This document shows positions 7,869-15,525 of a DNA stretch of 17,932 bases, one piece after another. The notes under the pieces were generated by a model, which did no database searches, had not been told where the DNA came from, and was given only the letters and a program-made list of their open reading frames with translations. Source of the stretch: Flavobacteriaceae bacterium (lineage in GTDB: Bacteria > Bacteroidota > Bacteroidia > Flavobacteriales > Flavobacteriaceae); the NCBI GenBank assembly GCA_030618945.1, contig JAUXCI010000018.1, positions 1 to 17,932 of the forward strand. The letters are read 5' to 3'. The translations under genes were made by a program, and so were the position numbers. Positions within the stretch are counted from its first letter, which is position 1. Every line of letters begins with the position of its first letter.

Positions 7869-8786
7869 ATGATCAAACTCAAGAACATCAAATATCCCTT
7901 AATTCTTGACGGAGGAATGTCAAATGTTTTGGAAGATCAAGGTTGTGATCTCAATCATAAACTTTGGTCCGCTAAAATTATTGAAACCAATCCTCAGGCC
8001 ATTGTCAATTGCCATTTAAGCTATTTGGAGGCAGGTGCCAATTGTATTACCACAGCTGGCTATCAAGCTACTGTTAAAGGCTTTATGGAATTAGGGTTCG
8101 GGTTAAAAGCGGCAAAAGACCTCGTCTTAAGATCGGTGGAACTTGCGGAAAAAGCTAAGTCAGAATTCTTGACTAATAAGAGTTTCAAAGACAATATTTA
8201 TGTTGCGGCGAGCATGGGACCTTACGGGGCCTATCTGGCAGATGGTTCTGAATACAAGGGAGCTTATAGTATTTCCGAAAAGGAACTAGAAAGCTTCCAT
8301 TTAGAACAGATCAAAATCCTGGATGCCTCAAAGGCAGACTTTTTGGCCTTTGAAACCATTCCTAGTTTAGTTGAAATCAAAATTCTGTCCAGGTTATTGA
8401 TCGATACGGCCAAACCCGCATGGATTTCCTTTTCCTGTAAAGATGAACTTTATTTAAATGATGGTGAAAAGATCAGCAAAGCCGCAAACCTATTGGCCAA
8501 TCACCCATCGGTTTTTGCCATAGGCGTCAATTGTACTGCTCCAAAACACATCACAAGTATCATTAAAACCTTGAAAAATTCGGCTCCTGATAAACGGGTT
8601 ATCGTTTATCCTAATTCAGGTGAGGTATATCTGGCTGACAGTAAATCATGGCAAGGTATTTCTGATCCCAACCTTTTTCAAAGAATGGCCAAAGAATGGT
8701 TTAAAAGCGGTGCTGACATCCTTGGTGGATGTTGTAGAATTGGCCCTGATCATATCAGAAAAATCAAAGCTTTAATAAAACCTTAA
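7869..8786 (+). CDS. mmuM: homocysteine S-methyltransferase
   Basis: The 305-residue product matches the MmuM-type homocysteine S-methyltransferases, which transfer a methyl group from S-methylmethionine or S-adenosylmethionine to homocysteine, making methionine in the cytoplasm. It opens with LILDGGMSNVLEDQG (11-25). The substrate-site pattern EAGANCITTAGYQAT follows (54-68). The zinc ligands are all present: Cys222 in GVNCTAP, and Cys288 and Cys289 in GGCCRIGP. Length is usual for the family. No S-methylmethionine permease (MmuP) gene lies beside it, so SAM-repair or S-methylmethionine salvage are both possible. It follows the DUF695 gene closely and is convergent with radA (14 bp between stops). 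Confidence 0.9.
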   Translation: MIKLKNIKYPLILDGGMSNVLEDQGCDLNHKLWSAKIIETNPQAIVNCHLSYLEAGANCITTAGYQATVKGFMELGFGLKAAKDLVLRSVELAEKAKSEFLTNKSFKDNIYVAASMGPYGAYLADGSEYKGAYSISEKELESFHLEQIKILDASKADFLAFETIPSLVEIKILSRLLIDTAKPAWISFSCKDELYLNDGEKISKAANLLANHPSVFAIGVNCTAPKHITSIIKTLKNSAPDKRVIVYPNSGEVYLADSKSWQGISDPNLFQRMAKEWFKSGADILGGCCRIGPDHIRKIKALIKP

Positions 8787-8800
8787 TGTATTCACTTGTT

Positions 8801-10162
8801 TTATGCCTTAAATAACACGCTTACAACCTCTTCAATTTTCGTCACTTTTATAATTTCAATGGTAAAATTCTTTTTGGAAATTTTATTGAATTTTGACAAA
8901 ACTATTTTTTTAAACCCCAGTTTTTCAGCTTCCTGAATTCTTTGTTCCACCCTGCTAATCGCCCTTATTTCACCTGATAATCCTACTTCGGCAGCAAAAC
9001 AACTGTCTTGGGCTATACTTAACTCATTATTGGAGGAAAGTACTGCACATACAACTGCGAGATCGATGGCAGGGTCTTCCACCCTAATGCCACCAGCTAT
9101 GTTTAAAAATACATCTTTGGCCCCAAGTTTAAAACCTGCTCTTTTTTCCAGAACTGCCAACAGCATATTGAGTCTTTTAATATTGAATCCTGTACAGGAA
9201 CGCTGGGGCGTTCCGTAAACCGCTGTGCTAACAAGTGCCTGTACTTCAATCATTAATGGTCTCATTCCTTCTAAGGTAGCAGAAATCGCCGTTCCGGTTA
9301 GGTCAGCATCCTTTTCAGAGATAAGTATCTCCGAAGGATTATCAACTTCCCTCAAGCCCGTATGAAGCATCTCATAGATACCTAACTCCGCCGTAGAGCC
9401 AAATCTGTTTTTTTGAGCACGAAGTATTCTGTAAGTGTGATTTCTGTCGCCTTCAAATTGTAGTACCACATCAACCATGTGTTCTAAAATTTTCGGACCT
9501 GCTATATTACCTTCTTTTGTAATATGACCGATCAAAACTACCGGTGTGCCCGTCTCTTTTGCAAATTTTATAAGTTCGGCCGTGGTTTCTCGAATCTGGG
9601 AAATAGTTCCTGGTGAAGCCTCAATATAATCCGTATGTAAGGTCTGAATAGAATCTATAACCACAACTTCCGGGATTGTTTCATCTATCGAATTAAAAAT
9701 ATGCTGGGTCTTCGTTTCCGTCAGAATTAAACATTTGTTATTGGCAGTCTTAAGTCTGTCGGCTCTTAATTTAATCTGGGTCATACTTTCTTCTCCCGAA
9801 ACATATAAAACCTTACTCTTCATTAACAGCGCGATTTGCAACAATAAAGTAGATTTTCCAATGCCTGGTTCTCCTCCGAGTAACACAACAGATCCTTTGA
9901 CCAGACCACCGCCCAATACCCTGTTCAACTCATGATTACAAGTATTTATTCGCTGTTCATCAGTAGCGGTAATCTCATTTAGTTTAACAGCCTTGATATT
10001 CCTCGTCTTTGAAGAGGCTCCTTTCCATGCGCTGTTTTCTTCCTTATGGATGATCTCTTCTACAATGGTATTCCATTCATTACACGAATTACATTTTCCA
10101 ACCCATTTTGGAAATTGCGCGCCACAGTTCTGGCAAAAAAAAGTAGTTTTGGTTTTAGCCAT
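8801..10162 (-). CDS. radA: DNA repair protein RadA (Sms)
   Basis: This 453-residue protein has the full RadA/Sms layout. A four-Cys zinc finger comes first (C10, C13, C24, C27, including PKWVGKCNSC). The RecA-like ATPase core follows, with Walker A GGEPGIGKST (96-105), Walker B VVVID (166-170) and the RadA-specific KNRFG motif (251-255). The C-terminal Lon-protease-like domain (about 285-453) completes it. RadA is a hexameric DnaB-like helicase that drives branch migration in homologous recombination and, in several naturally transformable bacteria, extends the recombination of incoming DNA. It starts 9 bp after the lpxH stop and is probably the last gene of a kbl-queD-lpxH-radA run. No key residue is missing. 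Confidence 0.97.
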   Translation of the reverse strand: MAKTKTTFFCQNCGAQFPKWVGKCNSCNEWNTIVEEIIHKEENSAWKGASSKTRNIKAVKLNEITATDEQRINTCNHELNRVLGGGLVKGSVVLLGGEPGIGKSTLLLQIALLMKSKVLYVSGEESMTQIKLRADRLKTANNKCLILTETKTQHIFNSIDETIPEVVVIDSIQTLHTDYIEASPGTISQIRETTAELIKFAKETGTPVVLIGHITKEGNIAGPKILEHMVDVVLQFEGDRNHTYRILRAQKNRFGSTAELGIYEMLHTGLREVDNPSEILISEKDADLTGTAISATLEGMRPLMIEVQALVSTAVYGTPQRSCTGFNIKRLNMLLAVLEKRAGFKLGAKDVFLNIAGGIRVEDPAIDLAVVCAVLSSNNELSIAQDSCFAAEVGLSGEIRAISRVEQRIQEAEKLGFKKIVLSKFNKISKKNFTIEIIKVTKIEEVVSVLFKA

Positions 10163-10171
10163 TGAAGGTAA

Positions 10172-10921
10172 TTATTCAAATGTTTTTAGGGTCAGGTTCT
10201 TCTCGTCAAAAACGGCATATGTAAAATGTGTGATCCAGTCGCCCGTATTAATATATTTACTTCCCTTTCCAATTTCAATTTCCATCGGTAAATGCCTATG
10301 TCCAAAAAGAAAATAGTCATAGTGCTTTTTCTCTAGTTTTCTTTTAGCATATTGTGCCAACCATTCATTCTCTTCGCCTAAAAACCTGGTGTCTTCCTCT
10401 CCTGAAATCAGTTTATTTTTGGTCGACAAATACTGAGCCAGTCTTACCCCAATATCAGGGTGCAACCATCTGTACAACCATTTAGAAAAGGGGTGAACAA
10501 ATACTTTTTTCATTCGCTTATATCCTTTATCTCCAGGCCCTAAACCATCCCCGTGGCCAATTAAAAATGTCTTACCGTTAAATTCGAATTCCTTAGGTTC
10601 ATGATACACAGGGATTCCCAGTTCGGTTGTAAAATAATCACTCATCCATAAATCATGATTCCCAACAAAAAAATAAATCGGTGTTCCTCCATCACGAATT
10701 TCAGCGATTTTTCCTAAAACTCTAACAAAACCTCTTGGAACCACTTTTTTGTACTCAAACCAAAAATCAAACAGGTCGCCTAAAAGAAATATGGCTTTGG
10801 CATCTTTATTTACTTCTTCCAACCAGGAAATAAATTTTTTCTCCCTAAGCTTACTGCTTTGAATATCAGGAATACCAAAATGCTGATCTGACGCGAAATA
10901 TATTTTATTTTTAGCACTCAT
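10172..10921 (-). CDS. lpxH: UDP-2,3-diacylglucosamine diphosphatase (LpxH family)
   Basis: The 249-residue calcineurin-like metallophosphoesterase carries the metal-binding blocks in order: SDQHFG (D12, H14), GDLFDFW (D49), GNHD (N88, H89), GHGDG (H123) and GHRH (H208, H210). The GDLFDFW block and the GPGDKGYKRMKK segment followed by a PFSKWLYRWLHPD stretch are typical of LpxH proteins of Bacteroidota. LpxH removes UMP from UDP-2,3-diacylglucosamine to give lipid X on the inner face of the inner membrane, an early step of lipid A synthesis. It begins 27 bp after queD and ends 9 bp before radA. Other cytoplasmic metallophosphoesterases are a weaker alternative. Confidence 0.88.
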   Translation of the reverse strand: MSAKNKIYFASDQHFGIPDIQSSKLREKKFISWLEEVNKDAKAIFLLGDLFDFWFEYKKVVPRGFVRVLGKIAEIRDGGTPIYFFVGNHDLWMSDYFTTELGIPVYHEPKEFEFNGKTFLIGHGDGLGPGDKGYKRMKKVFVHPFSKWLYRWLHPDIGVRLAQYLSTKNKLISGEEDTRFLGEENEWLAQYAKRKLEKKHYDYFLFGHRHLPMEIEIGKGSKYINTGDWITHFTYAVFDEKNLTLKTFE

Positions 10922-10948
10922 TAGTATCTATTTCTTTATCAAGATCAT

Positions 10949-11401
10949 TTAATCCTGATCAGCGGCAAACCATTCTGCATAAGAACTTGCCGTTTCGTTT
11001 AGTTTTAACGAATGTAGTAAAACATTTTGAGGTAATTGTTTTTGAATTCTTTCAGCAAAATCAAAGAGCATATTCTCGCTGGTGGGTTGGTACGGGACCA
11101 GTACGACTTTGTGAGAATGATCAGTAATCGTATCAGCCAATTCCTTATGAGGTGAATTTTCATTTAATACAACGGCATGATCAAACTGAGTAATGATGTC
11201 GTTTTTGACAATCTCTTTTAGATCCCCAAAATCCATCACCATTCCATTTTTTGGATCCTCTTTGTTTTCGATGGGAATTCCGATCACCGTTACATATAGA
11301 TGATAGCTATGTCCGTGAATATTTTTACATTTCCCGTCATAACCATACAGTGCATGGGCAGATTCAAAATCAAAATGTTTGGTAATTCTTATTTTTTTCA
11401 T
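10949..11401 (-). CDS. queD: 6-carboxytetrahydropterin synthase / PTPS family protein
   Basis: From the ATG at 11401 the product has 150 residues. It has the PTPS/QueD zinc triad H16 (FESAHAL), H29 and H31 (IHGHSYH), a catalytic-type Cys25 (CKNIHGH), a D-H pair (FDHAV, H75) and the C-terminal ETASSYAEW motif (E136). QueD converts dihydroneopterin triphosphate to 6-carboxytetrahydropterin, the first committed step to queuosine and other 7-deazapurines; PTPS homologues make tetrahydrobiopterin precursors instead. An upstream TTG at 11443 would add 14 residues without family likeness, so the ATG is preferred. No queC, queE or queF is in the window. The gene lies 83 bp after kbl and 27 bp before lpxH. 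Confidence 0.86.
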   Translation of the reverse strand: MKKIRITKHFDFESAHALYGYDGKCKNIHGHSYHLYVTVIGIPIENKEDPKNGMVMDFGDLKEIVKNDIITQFDHAVVLNENSPHKELADTITDHSHKVVLVPYQPTSENMLFDFAERIQKQLPQNVLLHSLKLNETASSYAEWFAADQD

Positions 11402-11484
11402 GTTTTTTGTCTTAATCTGTTGGGCAAATTTTAAAATATTCAAGGCTTACACCGATGAATTGTTCTTCAGCAATAAAATCAGTC

Positions 11485-12678
11485 TTAAATTACATTCAAG
11501 GTCTTTCCTACTTTTATAAAAGCCGCTATTGCCTTGTCCAAATGTTCTTTGGTATGGGCTGCACTAAGCTGTACCCTTATCCTTGCCTTGTCTTTTGGTA
11601 CTACAGGGAAAAAGAATCCGATAACATAAATACCTTCTTTTAATAGTTCGTTAGCCATATCCTGAGATAGTTTAGCATCATAAAGCATTACCGGAACTAT
11701 AGCGGCATCAGCACCTACCAAATCAAAACCGGCTTCCTGCATTTTTTGCCTGAAATAATTCGTGTTGTCTTCCAATTTATCTCTTAAACTCGTGTCGTTT
11801 TCTATCAGGTCAAATACTTTTAAGGAAGCGCCAACAATAGACGGGGCTAATGAGTTGGAAAATAAATACGGCCTAGATCGTTGTCTCAAAAGATCAATGA
11901 TTTCTTTAGGGCCTGTGGTGTATCCACCCATGGCTCCACCCATGGCTTTTCCAAGGGTCCCAGTAACAATATCAACTCTTCCCATCACATTTTTTAGCTC
12001 AACTGTTCCCCTTCCTGTTTTGCCAATAAAACCTGTTGCATGACATTCATCAACCATAACAAGTGCATCGTATTTGTCAGCCAGGTCACAAATTTTATCG
12101 AGCTGTGCTACGATACCATCCATTGAGAAAACCCCATCCGTAACAATAATTTTAAAGCGATGTTGCTGTTTATTGGCTTCTATCAATTGTTTTTCAAGAT
12201 CCTCCATGTTATTATTCGCGTAGCGATATCGTGCTGCCTTACACAATCTTACTCCGTCAATAATTGAAGCGTGATTGAGTGCATCCGAAATAATGGCATC
12301 TTCCTTTCCAAATAAAGGCTCAAAAATTCCTCCATTAGCGTCAAAGGCAGCGGCGTAAAGAATAGTATCTTCCGTTTTATAAAATTTTGCGATTCTCCCC
12401 TCAAGTTCCTTGTGAATATCCTGAGTTCCGCAAATAAATCTCACCGAAGACATACCATAACCGTGATGATCCATAGCGTCTTTGGCAGCCTGAATCACTT
12501 CTGGATTATTGGACAAGCCCAAATAATTGTTAGCACAAAAATTGATCACTTCCTGACCTGTTGAAATTTTTATCACAGCATCCTGAGAACTGGTAATAAC
12601 TCTTTCATTTTTATATAAACCCGCATCTTCAATGGATTGCAATTCCTCAATTAAATAATCCTTCAATTTACTATACAT
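11485..12678 (-). CDS. kbl: glycine C-acetyltransferase (2-amino-3-ketobutyrate CoA ligase)
   Basis: The 397-residue PLP enzyme of the alpha-oxoamine synthase group splits 2-amino-3-oxobutyrate with CoA into glycine and acetyl-CoA, the second step of threonine degradation. Visible marks are [11 protein letters not shown] (46-56), [10 protein letters not shown] (84-93), [16 protein letters not shown] (209-224) and the Schiff-base Lys in [10 protein letters not shown] (K244, within 239-248). Length matches the Escherichia coli enzyme (398). Threonine dehydrogenase (tdh), its usual partner, is not in this window. The gene heads the minus-strand run to radA. Its start is 120 bp from the left inverted-repeat arm at 12799, so any promoter for it lies in or next to that repeat. 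Confidence 0.94.
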   Translation of the reverse strand: MYSKLKDYLIEELQSIEDAGLYKNERVITSSQDAVIKISTGQEVINFCANNYLGLSNNPEVIQAAKDAMDHHGYGMSSVRFICGTQDIHKELEGRIAKFYKTEDTILYAAAFDANGGIFEPLFGKEDAIISDALNHASIIDGVRLCKAARYRYANNNMEDLEKQLIEANKQQHRFKIIVTDGVFSMDGIVAQLDKICDLADKYDALVMVDECHATGFIGKTGRGTVELKNVMGRVDIVTGTLGKAMGGAMGGYTTGPKEIIDLLRQRSRPYLFSNSLAPSIVGASLKVFDLIENDTSLRDKLEDNTNYFRQKMQEAGFDLVGADAAIVPVMLYDAKLSQDMANELLKEGIYVIGFFFPVVPKDKARIRVQLSAAHTKEHLDKAIAAFIKVGKTLNVI

Positions 12679-12798
12679 TGTTATAATTTTATCTTGTGAA
12701 TAAATACTAAATTTTGCCTTGCTCTATGAACTTTGCACAGGTACAAACAACGTTTAAATACCTGATGTTAAACGAAGTTAAACCATTTTTTATCAATA

Positions 12799-12835
12799 AA
12801 CCTGAGTTCAATTTAAAATTTTGACACAGCTTTTG
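12799..12835 (+). repeat. left arm of a 37-bp inverted repeat
   Basis: Positions 12799-12835 match the reverse complement of 13293-13329 at 34 of 37 positions. The matches run AACCTGAGTT (12799-12808), then 23 bp from 12811 to 12833, then one G. The mismatches are at 12809, 12810 and 12834. The arm sits in the gap between the divergent starts of kbl and the 114-residue gene. Confidence 0.92.
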
Positions 12836-12903
12836 ACTTAATTCCTTGGTTTTTAATCATGACAAAAGTAAGAAATAATCAGGTATTTGTTTTTTGTAAT
12901 TAG

Positions 12904-12911
12904 TATTTTTG
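12904..12911 (+). promoter_or_regulatory. possible -7 element of the 114-residue gene
   Basis: TATTTTTG fits the Bacteroidota -7 consensus TAnnTTTG, and the ATG lies 18 bp downstream at a normal distance. The nearest TTG upstream (12887-12889) is 14 bp away, slightly under the usual 17-23 bp, so the promoter call is moderate. It lies inside the inverted-repeat-bounded segment and points rightward. Confidence 0.4.
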
Positions 12912-12928
12912 AAATCTAATTTATTTAT

Positions 12929-13273
12929 ATGTCGAGGGATCAAAATTTAAAGCTTCAATGGGAAGAAGTCAGGGATAATATTTCTGATAAATTTGGAGGT
13001 GGAGAAAAAATGGATATTGATTCAATCATATATCTTATTGGAGTACAGGAGCTGGGCAAAGGCTTTCAAAAGTTTAGCAAGGACGCTAAGTTAGACGTGA
13101 TGCATATTGCCATCTGTAAACTTTTAGAACCTTTTGGATATTATCAATTTGAATATTTTGATGAAGATGGGTGGCCACATTATAAGGTAATTGATGAGCT
13201 GCCGACTTTAAAGCCCGGAGAGCAGTCTGTTCTTATGAAGGAGGCTGTAGTCTTGTATTTCGAAAATCTATAA
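12929..13273 (+). CDS. conserved hypothetical protein (114 aa)
   Basis: A small, acidic, probably cytoplasmic protein with no signal peptide or membrane segment. It begins with a helical stretch (MSRDQNLKLQWEEVRDNIS), then IIYLIGVQELGKG (33-45), a helix with DVMHIAICKLLEPFGYY, an acidic aromatic stretch FEYFDEDGWPHYK, and a C-terminal LKPGEQSVLMKEAVVLYFE. From memory it resembles an uncharacterised family seen as a single-copy gene in many Flavobacteriaceae; I know no function for it. The ATG at 12929 is preceded by a plausible -7 element. The gene is divergent from kbl and convergent with dprA, and is enclosed between the two inverted-repeat arms. Low-complexity artefact is unlikely given its balanced composition. 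Confidence 0.8.
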   Translation: MSRDQNLKLQWEEVRDNISDKFGGGEKMDIDSIIYLIGVQELGKGFQKFSKDAKLDVMHIAICKLLEPFGYYQFEYFDEDGWPHYKVIDELPTLKPGEQSVLMKEAVVLYFENL

Positions 13274-13292
13274 TTGTCTATGAAAAAATTAG

Positions 13293-13329
13293 CTAAAGCT
13301 GTGTCAAAATTTTAAATCAAACTCAGGTT
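13293..13329 (-). repeat. right arm of the 37-bp inverted repeat
   Basis: Reverse complement of the left arm, 34 of 37 matching. The uninterrupted 23-bp block is 13295-13317 and the outer block is 13320-13329. Its outer end overlaps the dprA stop codon (13328-13330): two of the three bases of that TAA lie in the arm. It begins 19 bp after the stop of the 114-residue gene. Confidence 0.92.
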
Positions 13330-14431
13330 ATAAGGCTTCATACCATTTCCCAGCTAGGCTTCTCACGAGTCCTTTTAGTTCCAATTGAAGTAAAATACTT
13401 ATCGTGTTTTGAATGCTCAATTCACATTCCAGCGCAAGGAGATCCAAGACCTGCTTTTCTGAGGCATTCAACTTATCAAACACTAATTGTTCCGTTCCTT
13501 CCAATTCAACAAATAACCTTTTTTGCACGTTTTTGACCTTTTCCCCATCTGTTTTCCATCCGAGAATATACTCCAGGTCCTTGACCGAGGTAATCAAAGA
13601 AGCTTTATTACTTTTAATCAACATATTGCATCCCTCGCTGTACAAATCATCAACCCGTCCGGGAACCGCAAATACGTCTCTATGATAAGAATTAGCCAAA
13701 TCCGCCGTGATGAGAGACCCCCCTTTTCGCGCTGATTCAACAACAATGGTGGCCTCAGAAATTCCCGCTACAATCCTGTTTCTTTTTACAAAATTTTCTC
13801 TCTCAGGACTTGTGCCTGACCAAAATTCAGAATAAAATCCGCCATAATCTTCCATGTTCAAGGCAATTTTATAATGTGGTTTAGGATAGATTCTATCAAG
13901 ACCATGTGCCAGAATACCAATGGTAGTCAAATTATTATTCAAAGCTTCCTGATGTGCGCAAATGTCAACACCATAAGCCATACCGCTTACAATTATTGGA
14001 TCGTACTTCTTTATTGCTGACAAAAATTGCTTTAAAAACTGTCGGCCATAATTGGTCATCAACCTGGTTCCAACAATACTGATGATTCGTTGATTACTGA
14101 TGTCAAAATTTCCTTTCTTAAATAATACCAAAGGAGCGTCATAACAATGCTTTAGCCGCTGAGGGTAGTCCTGATCAAAATAACTTATTGTCTCTATGTT
14201 ATTGGCCTCAATAAAGGCCATTTCCAGCTCGGCTTTTTCAAAGTTTTTCGCACTCTTCAGTTTCTTTGTTATGCCAGGTCCAACCCCACATACTTTCTCC
14301 AGGATGTGAGCTTTTTCTTCAAGAACAAGCTGGGGGCTTCCACAATGATCAATGAGTTTCCTGGCGCTAACGTTACCAATTCCATCAATCGTTTGCAAGG
14401 CCAATAAATAAAAAATATCGTTACTATTCAT
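13328..14431 (-). CDS. dprA: DNA-processing protein DprA (Smf)
   Basis: The 367-residue protein has an N-terminal helix-hairpin-helix/SAM-like region (about 5-65, with GIGNVSARKLI and GVGPGITKKL). The Rossmann-like DprA core follows (about 110-280: ISIVGTR, IIVSGMAYGVD, GILAHGLDRIYP, NRIVAGIS, ESARKGGSLITA, FAVPGRVDD). A winged-helix-like C-terminal domain (about 310-367) ends in GKWYEAL. DprA binds incoming single-stranded DNA and loads RecA during natural transformation, and it is also widely kept in bacteria not known to transform. Length is normal for Bacteroidota. The TAA stop straddles the outer edge of the right inverted-repeat arm, so the repeat joins the gene exactly at its end. The ATG at 14431 lies 116 bp from the divergent HU/SPOR gene. 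Confidence 0.96.
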   Translation of the reverse strand: MNSNDIFYLLALQTIDGIGNVSARKLIDHCGSPQLVLEEKAHILEKVCGVGPGITKKLKSAKNFEKAELEMAFIEANNIETISYFDQDYPQRLKHCYDAPLVLFKKGNFDISNQRIISIVGTRLMTNYGRQFLKQFLSAIKKYDPIIVSGMAYGVDICAHQEALNNNLTTIGILAHGLDRIYPKPHYKIALNMEDYGGFYSEFWSGTSPERENFVKRNRIVAGISEATIVVESARKGGSLITADLANSYHRDVFAVPGRVDDLYSEGCNMLIKSNKASLITSVKDLEYILGWKTDGEKVKNVQKRLFVELEGTEQLVFDKLNASEKQVLDLLALECELSIQNTISILLQLELKGLVRSLAGKWYEAL

Positions 14432-14486
14432 TCTAAAATCATGATTTTAAGTTGTGCATGTTTTTGTTAATAAAAATGAGAAGGCA

Positions 14487-14519
14487 TTGGTAAACCCTAA
14501 TTCTTTTTTTTTAGATTTG
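14487..14519 (+). promoter_or_regulatory. promoter of the HU/SPOR gene
   Basis: TTG at 14487-14489 and TAGATTTG at 14512-14519 are separated by 22 bp, fitting the flavobacterial promoter pattern TTG-N17-23-TAnnTTTG. The start codon lies 28 bp beyond. This is the best promoter match in the window. Confidence 0.6.
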
Positions 14520-14547
14520 TTTAAGTTAAACTAAACTCCCTGTTGCA

Positions 14548-15468
14548 TTGAATTTAGCTAATTACATCAGTGATTTATTATACCGGTATGAATGTGTTAT
14601 AGTTCCAAAATTTGGGGGATTTGTAACCAATAATAAATCGGCCAGAATTGATGCTTTAAGTCACACCTTATATCCGCCATATAGGCAACTTACCTTTAAC
14701 AGCCATCTCAAAAATAATGACGGTTTACTGGCAAATTATATCTCTTCTATTGATAATATATCATACCAATGCGCTGTAAATTATATTCAATTTGAAATTG
14801 ATGCCTGGAATGAAAAGTTGAAATCTCAGGAGCTTAACTTAAATAGTTTAGGTTCTTTTAACCTCGTTGACAATCAATTACATTTTGAACCTCAACAAAC
14901 AATAAATTATTTAACTTCTTCCTTTGGTTTGAGCAATGTAATGAGGGCTGAAATTGAGAGAGAAACGGTTAAAGCACCTTCTGTTAAATCCATTGAACCA
15001 AAAATAATTCCTTTGGTTGAGAAAAAAGCTTCCAACTATCTCAAGTATGCTGCCATTTTTGTTATTGGATTATCTGCGATTGGCTTTGGAGGAAAATACT
15101 ATCAGAATCATCTAGCCGAAAAACAAGTTGTTGAAGCCAAAAAACAACAAAACTTATTGGAAGAAAGAATCGAAAATGCCACCTTTGTTATCACAAAACC
15201 TTTACCCGCTTTAAACCTGGAAATAGAAAGTCAAAAAAAGGATTATCATGTTATTGCCGGAGCTTTTAGGTTTCCGGAAAATGCTGACCGTAAATTGAAG
15301 CAATTATTAGAGCAGGGTTATAAATCCAGAATTTTGGGTGTTAACAAATGGAGTTTAACAGTTGTTTCTTACGGGAGTTATGCTACAAAAGAAGAGGCAC
15401 GTGAAAATCTATCTGAAATTAAAAATAATGTAGCCAAAGACTCCTGGTTACTCATTCAGGAATATTAG
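14548..15468 (+). CDS. HU-CCDC81-like and SPOR domain membrane protein
   Basis: The 306-residue protein has three parts. Residues 1-130 resemble the bacterial CCDC81/HU-like domain (MNLANYISDLLYRYECVIVP, KFGGFV, LGSFNL). One transmembrane helix lies at about 164-182 (YLKYAAIFVIGLSAIGFGG). A charged linker leads to a C-terminal SPOR domain (about 231-306: DYHVIAGAFRFPENA, GVNKWSLTVVSYGSY). SPOR domains bind denuded peptidoglycan at division sites, so the expected topology is HU-like part in the cytoplasm and SPOR part in the periplasm. Whether the HU-like part binds DNA is not known. Start: the TTG at 14548, since family members begin at this MNxANYI sequence. It follows a good promoter and is divergent from dprA. 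Confidence 0.88.
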   Translation: MNLANYISDLLYRYECVIVPKFGGFVTNNKSARIDALSHTLYPPYRQLTFNSHLKNNDGLLANYISSIDNISYQCAVNYIQFEIDAWNEKLKSQELNLNSLGSFNLVDNQLHFEPQQTINYLTSSFGLSNVMRAEIERETVKAPSVKSIEPKIIPLVEKKASNYLKYAAIFVIGLSAIGFGGKYYQNHLAEKQVVEAKKQQNLLEERIENATFVITKPLPALNLEIESQKKDYHVIAGAFRFPENADRKLKQLLEQGYKSRILGVNKWSLTVVSYGSYATKEEARENLSEIKNNVAKDSWLLIQEY

Positions 15469-15525
15469 AACTTCCGCGACAAAATTTAACTTATCCTTTT
15501 TCTTAAATTGTTTATACCATAAAAT

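Larger units (their letters stand above)
12799..13329. other. 531-bp inverted-repeat-bounded segment enclosing one gene
   Basis: Long near-identical inverted arms lie at the outer ends, and between them is one complete ORF (12929-13273) with a possible promoter. The trinucleotide ATA stands just outside both arms (12796-12798 and 13330-13332), as a 3-bp target duplication would, though this is weak evidence in AT-rich DNA. There is no transposase or recombinase inside. Options are a non-autonomous (MITE-like) element, an invertible segment, two copies of a dispersed intergenic repeat that happen to flank a resident gene, or an RNA-level long stem. The enclosed gene looks like a resident flavobacterial family, which argues against simple cargo. 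The origin is unresolved. Confidence 0.5.

Noticed and set aside
8787..8800. Terminator between the convergent mmuM and radA genes
   Set aside because: Only 14 bp separate the stops, with no stem and T-tract; the same holds for the 8-bp gap at 16036-16043 and the 25-bp gap at 1420-1444.
9993..10316. 107-codon plus-strand ORF across the radA/lpxH junction
   Set aside because: It is antisense to two firm genes and its sequence mirrors the RadA zinc-finger codons; no family likeness.
11402..11443. Longer queD start at the TTG at 11443
   Set aside because: The 14 extra residues show no family likeness, while the ATG at 11401 gives the usual PTPS/QueD N-terminus.
12799..13329. The inverted arms as ordinary bidirectional terminators
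   Set aside because: The arms pair with each other across a gene 457 bp away rather than folding locally; each arm alone has only a weak AT-rich hairpin.
8801..14431. A dedicated natural-transformation locus (radA plus dprA near a nuclease/receptor locus)
   Set aside because: radA and dprA are widespread housekeeping genes and no comEC, comEA or pilus gene is present, so their closeness is not evidence of a system.
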